Assembly (NCBI RefSeq): GCF_000758585.1
Contig: NZ_CP009281.1
Location: 5,394,001-5,458,000 of the forward strand
Origin: Paenibacillus sp. FSL R5-0345
GTDB lineage: Bacteria; Bacillota; Bacilli; Paenibacillales; Paenibacillaceae
Reading direction: 5' to 3'
DNA: 64,000 nucleotides
The notes under the pieces were generated by a model. It was given only the letters and a program-made list of their open reading frames with translations. It ran no database searches and was not told the origin of the DNA. A program made the position numbers and the translations under genes. Shown here in pieces: positions 52,265-61,858 of this stretch; within the stretch, counting starts at the first letter, position 1; every line of letters begins with the position of its first letter.

Positions 52265-53200
52265 CTATTTACTGTCCTTACTCGCTTTGAATACTTCAGC
52301 AATCGCGCCAAGACTTCCCAGCGTTTCAACAGCACTTGTTGGCAAGAACACTTTATTCGCAGGACCTTTGGCGATTTCTGCCAGAGCCTCGAAGGAGCGA
52401 TAAGCGAGTACCTGCTCATCCAGACCTGCTGAGCGAATCAGCTCAATGCGTGATTTTTCCGCTTCAGCCACCGCTTGAATCGCCTTCGCTTCACCATGAG
52501 CTTCCAGCTCCTGAGCTTGCCGTGAACCCTCTGCTTGACGGATTCGTGCTTCCTTGTCGCCTTCCGCTTTCAGAATCTTGCTCTGCTTATCCCCTTCAGC
52601 ACGCAGGATCATATCCTGCTTGGCAGCTTCCGCTTCCAAAACAATCGCCCGTTTGCTCCGCTCTGCTTTCATTTGCTTATCCATCGCTTCTTGAATATCC
52701 AGCGGTGGCTTAATATCGATAACTTCCACACGCTCGATCCGTACGCCCCACTTCTCAGTAGCCTCATCAAGCGCCAAACGAATATCAGTCGAGATTTTCT
52801 CACGCCCTGACAGTGTTTCATCCAATTCAAGCTTACCGATAATTTGCCGCATCGTTGCCGTCGAGATGTTTCTTACCCCATATACATAATCGGAAATTCC
52901 ATAAGTTGCTTCCTCTGGTCCGACGACCTGATAGAAAATAATCGTGTCGATCTGCACCTGCACGTTATCCTTTGTGATTACCGTTTGCGGAGGTACGTTC
53001 GCTTGTTGAATCCGCAGGTCATGGTACGTACGCACCTGATCAATTACAGGAATCAGAATGTTCAGCCCCGGTGTCAGTAGCCGATTGAATTTACCCAGAC
53101 GTTCCACTACACCTACCCGCTGCTGTGGTACGATTTTGACCGTTAATGCCACAAACACTACGACTACCACCAGAATAATTGTAATTATTGCCCATTCCAT
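52265..53200 (-). CDS. SPFH/stomatin-family membrane protein (QmcA-like)
   Basis: 311 residues. An N-terminal membrane helix (WAIITIILVVVVVFVALTV), an SPFH domain (PQQRVGVVERLGKFNRLLTPG, YGISDYVYGVRNISTATMRQIIG) and a long coiled coil rich in Glu/Ala (AEGDKQSKILKAEGDKEARIRQAEG). I start at the ATG that overlaps the nfeD stop as TAATG; an in-frame ATG six codons upstream is possible. It scaffolds membrane microdomains and works together with the NfeD partner encoded just upstream. Confidence 0.93.
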   Translation of the reverse strand: MEWAIITIILVVVVVFVALTVKIVPQQRVGVVERLGKFNRLLTPGLNILIPVIDQVRTYHDLRIQQANVPPQTVITKDNVQVQIDTIIFYQVVGPEEATYGISDYVYGVRNISTATMRQIIGKLELDETLSGREKISTDIRLALDEATEKWGVRIERVEVIDIKPPLDIQEAMDKQMKAERSKRAIVLEAEAAKQDMILRAEGDKQSKILKAEGDKEARIRQAEGSRQAQELEAHGEAKAIQAVAEAEKSRIELIRSAGLDEQVLAYRSFEALAEIAKGPANKVFLPTSAVETLGSLGAIAEVFKASKDSK

Positions 53201-53628
53201 TAGTTCATGTCCCCCCATCGTTCTACCTCAATAATCGTCGTGCCTCTCTTCACTACTCTTACCACTTCATCCTTACCCAGTGACTCGTCAGAGCTCGCGC
53301 TCCACGTATCTCCGCCTACCTTCACTTGCCCGTAGCGCCCCTGCTCAATCGGCTCAATAACGACACCTTGCCTGCCGACGATTTCCGTACCTGTATCCTT
53401 GAATCCACGAGAACTACGAAATTTAGAAACCAGTGGTTTCGAGAATAAGGTCAAACCAAGCGCGACCAGTGAGCCGACCACCACCTGAAGCAAAATAGAA
53501 TCGGGAACGAATAACGACACCACGCCTCCAGCCAGCGCACCAATACTAAGCCATAGCAGATAAAAAGTAAGCGTCATCATCTCTACAACAAACAGGACAC
53601 CGGCTGCGATCAACCAAAACACAACCAT
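53200..53628 (-). CDS. NfeD-family membrane protein
   Basis: About 142 residues: two or three membrane helices (FWLIAAGVLFVVEMMTLTFYLLW and two following) and a C-terminal OB-fold (GRQGVVIEPIEQGRYGQVKVGGDTWSASSDE). Paired with the stomatin-like gene by a stop-start overlap, the usual arrangement for short NfeD proteins. The start could instead be a GTG at 53643; the ribosome site is poor for either. Confidence 0.9.
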   Translation of the reverse strand: MVVFWLIAAGVLFVVEMMTLTFYLLWLSIGALAGGVVSLFVPDSILLQVVVGSLVALGLTLFSKPLVSKFRSSRGFKDTGTEIVGRQGVVIEPIEQGRYGQVKVGGDTWSASSDESLGKDEVVRVVKRGTTIIEVERWGDMN

Positions 53629-54229
53629 CGGTGAACCCACCACCTTCCGTATGATACTACTATAACGAAAAGAAACAGTGATGCGTTGCGTAATTCCGTA
53701 AAATAATTGCAGGCATGTATATAATTTATATTCATTACATCTGAGGTTATGTGTTCTGCATGAGTTTCCTGAAAAAGAGGACAGGCACCTTTTCTATCAA
53801 AGTTCCCCTCATTAAGCACCCAATAATTATAAAAATGTCCCCCTACATTACCGAATTTTATCCCTAGCTTAATCGCTCTCTATGCTTGAAAATAAGAAAT
53901 GCCTCCACCCATATATATGAAATCAATCCTAATTATTCAACTCCCAACCAACTCTTCTACCCATCTTACCCTCTACCAGCATTGTTATATCTACAAGTTT
54001 ATCAGAAAAGGAATTCTTAGAACAGCAATTTAGAAAGCGCTTACTTGTTGTGTAATGCATCATGAGGACGCTATTTTTTTGCTGCTAAATCTATGAATTG
54101 GATGTCGGTAGAATGAGAGATACGCACAGGTGAAGGTACAGGTCCATTTTAAACTGCGGGAGGTGAACATCGGGATTTCTTGCCGAAAAGATTTCGAACT
54201 ACACATTAAACCTCGGAGGTAGAAAATCA
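53629..54229. other. Intergenic region before the first chitinase gene
   Basis: About 600 AT-rich bases with no credible gene. It should hold the promoters of nfeD (minus) and the chitinase (plus). The one motif I can support is a cre-like site at 54032-54045. Confidence 0.5.
54032..54045. promoter_or_regulatory. Candidate CcpA cre site upstream of the chitinases
   Basis: AGAAAGCGCTTACT fits the cre consensus at all but the two outermost bases and lies about 185 bases before the first chitinase gene, as expected for catabolite control of chitin use. Confidence 0.4.
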
Positions 54230-56164
54230 ATGATATTCATGAAAAAAAGTTCACGCAAAACCTTTGCGATCGCAATGATCGCCGCGCTTGTTCTGACCCT
54301 TTTTTCAGCCCTAGGTAGTAGTGCTAAAACGGCCAACGCTGCAGAGGATTATAAACTGGTTGGTTATTACGCTTCTTGGGCCGCTTATGGGCGGGCTTAC
54401 AATGTATCCGATATTGATCCTACCAAAATGAATGTCATTAACTACGCCTTCGCAGATATTTGTTGGAATGGCATTCACGGCAACCCCGACCCAACTGGCC
54501 CAAATCCAGTAACCTGGAGCTGTCAAAATGAACAAGCACAGCCCATTAACGTTCCGAACGGTACAATTGTGCTCGGTGACCCGTGGATTGATACCGGTAA
54601 GAGCTTTGGGGATGACAAATGGGATGATCCCATCAAAGGCAACCTGAAGCAGCTGTGGAAGCTGAAAGAAAAGAACCCGAACCTGAAGACGTTGATCTCC
54701 GTCGGAGGCTGGACCTGGTCGAACCGATTCTCTGATGTGGCGGCTACGGCTGCAACCCGTGAGGTTTTTGCCAACTCAGCGGTAGACTTCATTCGTAAAT
54801 ATAAAATGGACGGTGTCGATCTCGACTGGGAGTACCCAGTTAGCGGTGGGCTCGCAGGCAACAGCTACCGTCCCGAAGACAAGGAGAACTATGTCCTTCT
54901 TCTGCAAAAAATCCGCGAGAAGCTAAATGCTGCCGGTCAGACCGACGGCAAAACCTACCTGTTGACCATTGCTTCCGGCGCAGGCCCGACATACGTGAAT
55001 AACAATAATCTTGCAGGTATTGCTTCCATTGTCGATTGGATCAATATTATGACCTATGACTTCAACGGAAGCTGGAATAAGACTACAGGTCACAATGCTC
55101 CATTGTACTATGATCCTGCCGCTTCTGCATCAGGCCTAACCGAACCGCAAAACTTCAACATCGACAAAGCGGTAACCAGCTATTTAGCTAATGGCGTACC
55201 CGCGAACAAGTTAGTGCTTGGCATGGGCTTCTATGGCCGTGGTTGGGGCGGCGCTCCTGCAGCAGGAAATGGCCAATATCAATTGTCTGCTGGCATTTCG
55301 TCCACGGGTACATGGGAGAAAGGCAGTTATGATTTCTACGACCTCGAAGCTAATTATATTAACAAAAACGGCTATACCCGTTATTGGAATAATGTTTCTA
55401 AAGTGCCCTATCTCTATAATCCAACGAACCAAACCTATATCAGTTATGACGACGTAGAATCCTTTGGCCATAAAATCAGTTATCTCAAATCAAAGGGCCT
55501 AGCAGGCGCCATGTTCTGGGAGACAAGCGGTGACAGGAACAAAACGCTGACCAACAAACTAAACGCCGATCTTGGCGGCGGAGTAGTGCAACCGACTCCG
55601 ACTCCATCGGCTACTCCAACCACTACACCAACGCCAACACCTACGGCTACTCCAACCACCACACCGACACCGACACCGACGGTAACCCCAACGCCGACGG
55701 CTACTCCGGGTCAATGTGCAGCGGCATGGAACCAGACAGCTGTATATACTGGCGGTCAGCAAGTTTCTTACAATGGTTCAGTCTATGAAGCTAAATGGTG
55801 GACTCAAGGCGATCGTCCCGACCTTAGCGGTGCTACCGGAGTCTGGAAATTCATCAACGTATGCGGGACAGCAACTCCGGCTCCGACGGCAACAGTGGCA
55901 CCAACCGCAACTCCAACACCAACGGCCACTGTAACACCGACAGCAACTCCAACACCAACTGCAACTGTAGCACCGACAGCAACTCCGGCACCAACCGCAA
56001 CTGTAGCACCGACCCCTGGGAGTTCTAGCTGGATTGCAGGAATCGCTTACAAAACGGGTGATATCGTTAGCTACAACGCCAAAACGTATACTTGCCTCCA
56101 GCCCCATACTTCACTTCAAGGCTGGGAACCGGCGACTACACCCGCACTCTGGAAGCTGAATTAA
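54230..56164 (+). CDS. GH18 chitinase with two C-terminal chitin-binding modules
   Basis: Secreted endo- or exochitinase, 644 residues. The signal peptide ends near ANA (about residue 38). The GH18 barrel has the catalytic MDGVDLDWEYP with acid Glu201, plus SVGGWTWS and MTYDFNGSW. A Thr/Pro linker leads to a CBM5/12-type module (YTGGQQVSYNGSVYEAKWWTQGD), a second TAT-PTATV-type linker and another CBM5/12 module (YKTGDIVSYNAKTYTCLQPHTS). CGGAGG lies 10 bases before the first ATG. Followed 77 bases later by a second chitinase gene. Confidence 0.95.
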   Translation: MIFMKKSSRKTFAIAMIAALVLTLFSALGSSAKTANAAEDYKLVGYYASWAAYGRAYNVSDIDPTKMNVINYAFADICWNGIHGNPDPTGPNPVTWSCQNEQAQPINVPNGTIVLGDPWIDTGKSFGDDKWDDPIKGNLKQLWKLKEKNPNLKTLISVGGWTWSNRFSDVAATAATREVFANSAVDFIRKYKMDGVDLDWEYPVSGGLAGNSYRPEDKENYVLLLQKIREKLNAAGQTDGKTYLLTIASGAGPTYVNNNNLAGIASIVDWINIMTYDFNGSWNKTTGHNAPLYYDPAASASGLTEPQNFNIDKAVTSYLANGVPANKLVLGMGFYGRGWGGAPAAGNGQYQLSAGISSTGTWEKGSYDFYDLEANYINKNGYTRYWNNVSKVPYLYNPTNQTYISYDDVESFGHKISYLKSKGLAGAMFWETSGDRNKTLTNKLNADLGGGVVQPTPTPSATPTTTPTPTPTATPTTTPTPTPTVTPTPTATPGQCAAAWNQTAVYTGGQQVSYNGSVYEAKWWTQGDRPDLSGATGVWKFINVCGTATPAPTATVAPTATPTPTATVTPTATPTPTATVAPTATPAPTATVAPTPGSSSWIAGIAYKTGDIVSYNAKTYTCLQPHTSLQGWEPATTPALWKLN

Positions 56165-56241
56165 GACTCATTATTAACGCGAAAGGATCACCGTTTCTAT
56201 CTACTCTCGCAGTCATATTATCCCTTTTGGAGGAATGTTAA

Positions 56242-58668
56242 ATGAATATAAGTACACGTAATAGGCGAAGTAAATCTGCACGCTACATTGCGGCCTTAAT
56301 GAGCGCCATCATTCTGCTTCCGCTATATACAAGTGCAGGTGGATCGTCGCAAGTAGCCTTAGCAGCAGGGACAACGCCTACTGCTCCCGCTCCCGCTGCA
56401 GATCATCCGCGTAAAATTGTTGCTTACTTCCCGGAGTGGGGAGATCAGGAGAATAAAGGATTTTATACTGTCGACAAAATACCCTGGGACAAAATCACTC
56501 ACATTAACTATGCGTTCGCCAAGGTAAACGCTCAAACGAACAAGATTGATCTGATGGACCGTACAGCAGCTATCGAAAAAGATTATCCCGGCCAACTAAC
56601 GAATTTGCCGTATAAAGGACATTTTAATCAACTCGTAAAGTATAAGCAGTTATATCCCGATGTCCGCACCCTGATTTCGGTTGGTGGTTGGTCGGGTTCT
56701 GGTGGTTTTTATAACATGGCCAATTCGGAAGCTGGCCGCGAGACGTTTGCGAATAGTGTCGTAGATTTTCTACGAACCTACCAGTTCAACGGTGTAGACA
56801 TTGATTGGGAGTACCCATCCGGTACCGGACAATCAGGCAACCCGAATGACTTCGGTGTGGCTGAGCCACTGCGCACAGTGAATTACAACAACTATGTTCT
56901 CCTCATGAAAAAGCTTCGTGAAAAGCTGGATCAGGCAGGCGCACAGGACAATCAAAAATATGACCTAACCGTCGCCGCTACCGCCTCCTCCTGGATTCTT
57001 GGCGGGATGAAGCTCGGGGAAGCTAACCAGTATTTGGACTGGGCGAATCTTATGACCTATGATTTCCACGGCGCGTGGAATGGCTATGTAGGGCCGCATT
57101 CCGCCCTGTATCCAGATTCTCGCGATACCGAAACAGCTGCACTAGGCACTCCGGTTCTGAATACCGACTGGGCCGTTCGATACTATTTGGGTACGCTTCC
57201 TCCGGAAAAAATCGTCATCGGAGTTCCTTACTACTCACGTGGCTGGAAGAATGTGAATGGAGGCATCAACAACACCGGTCTTTACGGTACAGCTCCTACA
57301 ACCGGAGGCGGAGCAGACGGCATTTACGGAATCTGGAACGATCCTGCACCAGAGCAGCCTGCTGGCGCAAATCCTATCTGGCATGTGCTGAACCTGCTCA
57401 AAGATCCAGCGAACAAACGTTATTTCGATCCCGTTACCAAAACTCCATACTTGTTCAACGCAGACAAGAAGGTCTTTCTTACGTATGAAGATAAGGAGTC
57501 ACTCGGCTACAAACTGGATTATATCAAGCAAAAAGGATTGGGAGGGATGATGTTCTGGGAGTTGACAGGCGATTACTCTGAAAAGAGTGATGGCACTTAT
57601 ACGTATGGCAACTCGTTGACCGATTTTGCCTATGACCAGCTTAAGACAGCCTCTCTGCCAGGTGGAACTCCGAAGCCACAACTACCTGCACCTACGAACT
57701 TCAGTCTTAGCTTCAGTGGCGCTTACGATCATCCGAATTATACCTACTCCCTGAAAATAACGAATAACACAGGTACAGATATCGCCGGTGGTTGGAAGCT
57801 TGAATTCGATCTACCGACAACCACCACCCTGACTTCTGCATGGGGAGCTGGTACTGTAGAGCAAATCTCTACGGCTTGGGACTTTAATCGCTACCGGATT
57901 ACCGGGACGGCTTCCCAAACGATTGCAAACGGAGCCACGCTGGAAGTTCCGGGTATGATGAAGCTGAACTTCTCGGGCGGGCCGCAACGCATTACGCTGA
58001 ACGGAAGCTCGTCCCAGCAGGAGTACGAGAAGTTGTATGGAGGCATCACGCCAACTCCTACACCGACAGCAACACCAACAGCTACCCCAACCGCGACACC
58101 GACTGCAACAGCAACACCAACACCGCTGCCTACTGCAACGCCAACGCCGACAGCTACCGTGACTCCTACTCCAACACCGACTGCAACCGTGACTCCAACA
58201 CCTACACCGGGACAATGTTCGGCAGCGACGTGGAGTGCGACAACCGTGTACACTGGCGGACAGCGCGTTTCCTACAACGGTTCACTTTATGAAGCCAAGT
58301 GGTGGACGCAAGGAGATCGTCCAGATCTGAGCGGCGCTAATGGTGTCTGGAAATTCATCAGCGCATGCGAAACCGCAACATCTACACCTGCGGTAACTGT
58401 AGCTCCAACAGTGACGCCGACTTTGGCACCTACGGTGGCACCAACATCAACTGTTGTACCAACATCTACAGCTACCGTTGTACCGACGTCAACTCCGTTG
58501 CCTACCATTACACCTACTTCGGGAGGCTCTATTTGGGTAACTGGGGTAGCCTACAAAGTAGGCGACGTCGTCACCTATAATGGAAAAACATATTCATGCT
58601 TGCAGCCTCACACTTCCCTTCAAGGGTGGGAACCAGGTTCCACGCCTGCTCTTTGGAAGCTGTTATAA
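56242..58668 (+). CDS. GH18 chitinase with CBM2-like and two CBM5/12-type modules
   Basis: 808 residues, signal peptide to about residue 40. The GH18 catalytic motif is FNGVDIDWEYP with Glu190; SVGGWSGSGGF, MTYDFHGAW and GLGGMMFWELTGD are typical. A beta-sandwich of about 110 residues (NFSLSFSGAYDHPNYTYSLKITNN) resembles a cellulose/chitin-binding CBM2-type domain. Two linker-separated CBM5/12 modules nearly identical to those of the preceding gene follow. The barrels differ, so the enzymes probably act in synergy on chitin. GGAGG precedes the ATG by 8 bases. Confidence 0.95.
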   Translation: MNISTRNRRSKSARYIAALMSAIILLPLYTSAGGSSQVALAAGTTPTAPAPAADHPRKIVAYFPEWGDQENKGFYTVDKIPWDKITHINYAFAKVNAQTNKIDLMDRTAAIEKDYPGQLTNLPYKGHFNQLVKYKQLYPDVRTLISVGGWSGSGGFYNMANSEAGRETFANSVVDFLRTYQFNGVDIDWEYPSGTGQSGNPNDFGVAEPLRTVNYNNYVLLMKKLREKLDQAGAQDNQKYDLTVAATASSWILGGMKLGEANQYLDWANLMTYDFHGAWNGYVGPHSALYPDSRDTETAALGTPVLNTDWAVRYYLGTLPPEKIVIGVPYYSRGWKNVNGGINNTGLYGTAPTTGGGADGIYGIWNDPAPEQPAGANPIWHVLNLLKDPANKRYFDPVTKTPYLFNADKKVFLTYEDKESLGYKLDYIKQKGLGGMMFWELTGDYSEKSDGTYTYGNSLTDFAYDQLKTASLPGGTPKPQLPAPTNFSLSFSGAYDHPNYTYSLKITNNTGTDIAGGWKLEFDLPTTTTLTSAWGAGTVEQISTAWDFNRYRITGTASQTIANGATLEVPGMMKLNFSGGPQRITLNGSSSQQEYEKLYGGITPTPTPTATPTATPTATPTATATPTPLPTATPTPTATVTPTPTPTATVTPTPTPGQCSAATWSATTVYTGGQRVSYNGSLYEAKWWTQGDRPDLSGANGVWKFISACETATSTPAVTVAPTVTPTLAPTVAPTSTVVPTSTATVVPTSTPLPTITPTSGGSIWVTGVAYKVGDVVTYNGKTYSCLQPHTSLQGWEPGSTPALWKLL

Positions 58669-58824
58669 TCCAGCCAATAAAAAGCTCTACATTAATATTT
58701 CCGAGTATTTTACAACCTCTGAGTCTAGTGCTAATAGCGACTTTGGAGTCCGTTAAATTCTAAAATCATAAATGAAGCCACTTTTAAGATCAGCTGTGTC
58801 CGGTAATGGACACGAACACGCAAA

Positions 58825-58872
58825 AAAACAGGATGTCCAGCAGCCAATGGCTTTTGGACACCCTGTTTTGTA
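58825..58872. terminator. Bidirectional terminator after the chitinases
   Basis: AAAACAGGATGTCC and GGACACCCTGTTTT pair imperfectly around a loop with AGCCAATGGCT. It ends the chitinase unit and the converging gerM-rph-rdgB unit, and resembles the terminator at 15865. Confidence 0.85.
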
Positions 58873-58882
58873 TAAAAATACT

Positions 58883-59539
58883 CTATTCCTCAGCTAGTTC
58901 GCCTTCAGCTGCCAGCTTCTTCTCCAGCTTCGCTGTCAGCATTCGCAATGCAGCACCTCGATGGCTGATCTGCTGCTTCTCTTCCAGCGTAAGCTCGGCC
59001 ATAGTTTTTTCATGCTCCGAGAGATAGAAGAGTGGGTCATAACCAAATCCGCCAGCACCGGAAGGTTCTGAGGTGATCCAGCCCTCCACTGCGCCTTCTG
59101 CGGTTAGCTCCTGTTTAGAAACCGGATCATACAGCGACAAAGTGCAGACAAACCTAGCTGTGCTCAGCAAAGGCTGGTCGGTGTCTTCCCCCTGCTTCAA
59201 TCGCTCCAGCTCGCTAAGCAACTTCAGATTATTCTCTCCATCCGTAGCATTTTCCCCTGCATAACGCGCAGAGTACACACCCGGCTTGCCATCCAAAGCG
59301 TCTACACAAAGACCCGAATCATCAGCGAGGACCGGGATTCCGAGGGCATCACCTACAGCTTTGGATTTTTTAAAGGCGTTCTCGGCAAAAGTGGCTCCGT
59401 CTTCTACCACATCAGGCAGATCCGGATAATCGTACATACTTTTCACTGTCAGCCCCAGCGGAGCAAAAGCATGCTCGAATTCGCGCACTTTCCCCTTATT
59501 CTTCGTCGCAACAATGAGAATGCCGCCGTCAGACCTCAT
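58883..59539 (-). CDS. rdgB: XTP/dITP diphosphatase (non-canonical purine NTPase)
   Basis: House-cleaning Ham1/RdgB enzyme hydrolysing dITP and XTP to monophosphates. 218 residues from an ATG with GAGG 6 bases upstream (a longer frame would overlap rph by 74 bases). Motifs ATKNKGKVREF, LADDSGLCVDALDGKPGVYSARYAG and GFGYDPLF are intact. One base after the rph stop; the gerM-rph-rdgB order is conserved in bacilli (ysnA in B. subtilis). Confidence 0.95.
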   Translation of the reverse strand: MRSDGGILIVATKNKGKVREFEHAFAPLGLTVKSMYDYPDLPDVVEDGATFAENAFKKSKAVGDALGIPVLADDSGLCVDALDGKPGVYSARYAGENATDGENNLKLLSELERLKQGEDTDQPLLSTARFVCTLSLYDPVSKQELTAEGAVEGWITSEPSGAGGFGYDPLFYLSEHEKTMAELTLEEKQQISHRGAALRMLTAKLEKKLAAEGELAEE

Positions 59540-59540
59540 G

Positions 59541-60299
59541 TTACACCTCTTGGCCCGGCTGGCCGGAAGGGATTTTGAGAGCAATTGCTCCCAGCGCCTC
59601 TTTCTGCGCAGCAATCAGTTCATAAATTCCCTTCTCACCTAGACCTAGCAAAAGATCAAGCTCTTGACGCGTGAACGGTCTTTCTTCGCCAGTGCCCTGA
59701 AGTTCAACAAAAGCACCGCCGCCGGTCATAACTACATTCATATCTACTTTTGCTTTGGAATCTTCTTCATAATTCAAATCGAGCAGCGTTTTATCCCCTA
59801 CAACACCGACACTGATTGCCCCTAAGAAATCTGTTATAGGAAACACAGGCAGCTTGTGCTGAAGTGCAATTTTGTTAATAGCAAATGCCATAGCAACAAA
59901 AGCACCCGTAATCGAAGCGGTCCGCGTACCACCATCCGCCTGAATCACATCACAGTCCAGTGTAATACTACGCTCGCCTAACGCTTGCAAATTCACTACG
60001 GAACGAAGCGCTCGTCCGATCAGCCGTTGGATCTCCATAGTCCGTCCGGTAAGCTTACCGCGTGCAGCTTCACGCTGATTACGGGATTGAGTTGCCCGAG
60101 GAAGCATCGAATATTCAGCGGTTACCCAACCTTTTCCTTGCCCTTTAAGAAATGGAGGCACTTTTTCCTCCACAGTAGCCGTACAAATGACCTTGGTATC
60201 TCCCATTTCAATGATCACGGAGCCCTCAGCATATTTATTCGTTTGGGTCGTTATTGTCAGCGGCCGTAATTGGTCGTCGTTTCGCCCGTTTGATCTCAT
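59541..60299 (-). CDS. rph: Ribonuclease PH
   Basis: Phosphorolytic 3' exonuclease that trims tRNA precursors. 252 residues. The family segments RSNGRNDDQLRPL, VIQADGGTRTASITGAFVAM and DLNYEEDSKAKVDMNVVMTG are present. GGAGG lies 8 bases before the ATG. In operon with rdgB and gerM. Confidence 0.97.
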   Translation of the reverse strand: MRSNGRNDDQLRPLTITTQTNKYAEGSVIIEMGDTKVICTATVEEKVPPFLKGQGKGWVTAEYSMLPRATQSRNQREAARGKLTGRTMEIQRLIGRALRSVVNLQALGERSITLDCDVIQADGGTRTASITGAFVAMAFAINKIALQHKLPVFPITDFLGAISVGVVGDKTLLDLNYEEDSKAKVDMNVVMTGGGAFVELQGTGEERPFTRQELDLLLGLGEKGIYELIAAQKEALGAIALKIPSGQPGQEV

Positions 60300-60464
60300 C
60301 TTTTCTGCCTCCTACATCGTATAGCTAAAAGTTTAGCGTGAGTCCCATTTCCCCCGTCATAAATACTGAGTAGCACAATGCTTGGGACGTAACGTCTTTT
60401 TGAGCAACTTTTATTCTACCAAAGAGGAGGCACAAAAGCATCTTTTAAACCTTAAAGGGTCATT

Positions 60465-61589
60465 CTATAACGGGATCTCATTCAAATATTCTGGTGCGGA
60501 AACAGGTTTACTGTAGTCCACATTATCCGTGTCAGTAATCGATTCCTTGCCATTCAAGCGAATTTGCACCAGAGAATCATCTGAATTTTGCGCAACCGTC
60601 AACACAACCGATTCCAGCATCTCAGCGGGTACCCCTTTACCGTCTGTGAACATATCGTCAGTCAAGGACACGGTAACTACGCCGTTCTGCCCAGCATCAA
60701 CGGAATCAAGGATCGTTCCCTGTGTCATGACCATTTCCAGCCCATTACCGGATTCAGGACCTGCAATCAATTCGTTCAAAGCAGCAGTCAGCTGTTCTTG
60801 TCCGGCGGGTACAAAGCGGGTTACAGGAACATAATATTGGATACCGTCAGGGGATGTTGTGGAAAAATAAACAGTAACCGCACTTGAGTTCATCAGAAGT
60901 GGACCTTGCTTCGGCAAGTTAATGCCTATTGTACGGGATAATGGACGATCCAGCGGAGTTCCTTGTAGCGGCATCTCTGTGAGCTTTTTACCATCTACCC
61001 AGAGTTGTACGCCTTTAATCTCATCTTGACCGGTCAGCGTCCAAGTGATAGCTTCGAGGATTTTACGCTCATCCGCAGGATCATAGTTATTGAACTCTGA
61101 ATTAAATTCCACAACCGCAAGATTAGATTTGTCTACCGTAACACTTACTTCTGTTCCTGCTGGAAGAACGCCTTGGAATCCTTTAGGCACTGATGAGGCA
61201 TATTCTCCTTTGCTCACTAGAGCCATTAACGAGTTTTTGAGAGCGGAGGAAGCATCTTTGCTCTTTGGCAAGCTTAGGGATACAGGAGCGAGTAATCCAT
61301 TACCATCTTCCAAAAATACAGTTGTCCGATCTCCGGAAGCAGTACCTTGAGCGCTTTTGGTGCTGCCTTTAGTTGCTGTCTGTGTATCCTCCTGTGTCAC
61401 CGGACCAAATACACCTGAATCCAAAGTAGTACCTCCACTAGTCTGTAACATTTGCGCTTCAACCTCTGGTGGCGGAGCATCAATCGATGCCGATTCTGAA
61501 CCAAACAGCCCACAACCGGACAGTGCCAGTGGAACTGCGAGTAAGCAGACTGCGGAGATTCCGCGGATTTGTTGCATAGGTTTCATCAT
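60465..61589 (-). CDS. gerM: GerM-like sporulation/germination lipoprotein
   Basis: 374 residues with lipobox LALSGC (Cys26) and two GerMN domains (about 110-215 and 250-350: VPKGFQGVLPAGTEVSVTVDKSNLAVVEF and LNELIAGPESGNGLEMVMTQGTILDSV). In B. subtilis GerM supports the engulfment channel and spore germination. The gerM-rph-rdgB order is the bacillar one and confirms a spore-former. Confidence 0.93.
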   Translation of the reverse strand: MMKPMQQIRGISAVCLLAVPLALSGCGLFGSESASIDAPPPEVEAQMLQTSGGTTLDSGVFGPVTQEDTQTATKGSTKSAQGTASGDRTTVFLEDGNGLLAPVSLSLPKSKDASSALKNSLMALVSKGEYASSVPKGFQGVLPAGTEVSVTVDKSNLAVVEFNSEFNNYDPADERKILEAITWTLTGQDEIKGVQLWVDGKKLTEMPLQGTPLDRPLSRTIGINLPKQGPLLMNSSAVTVYFSTTSPDGIQYYVPVTRFVPAGQEQLTAALNELIAGPESGNGLEMVMTQGTILDSVDAGQNGVVTVSLTDDMFTDGKGVPAEMLESVVLTVAQNSDDSLVQIRLNGKESITDTDNVDYSKPVSAPEYLNEIPL

Positions 61590-61858
61590 TTATTACCCCT
61601 TTCAAGGTTAGATATCATTTGTACTGCTATGTATACGAGACCTTTGTCCAAAAAATAACAACAGCTTATCCTAAATTGTTGGAAAAGCCTGTGAACTACT
61701 TCTTCATCTCAAGTAGGACCTGGATTTCAGGTCACTGAAACTTCCCTCTCTGGACAAATACTTCCGGTAAACGTACAATCTGAGGTAACAACAGTCCTTA
61801 ACATCATACTAACGTTTGCTGTAATGAAATGACTTACTAAACAACGAGGTGACTGAAC

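Noticed and set aside
54166..54229. Possible 19-codon leader peptide starting at GTG before the first chitinase
   Set aside because: The start overlaps its own presumed ribosome site and nothing else supports translation.
59540..59614. 25-codon extension of the RdgB protein
   Set aside because: It overlaps rph and lies before the family's normal N-terminus; the internal ATG has its own ribosome site.
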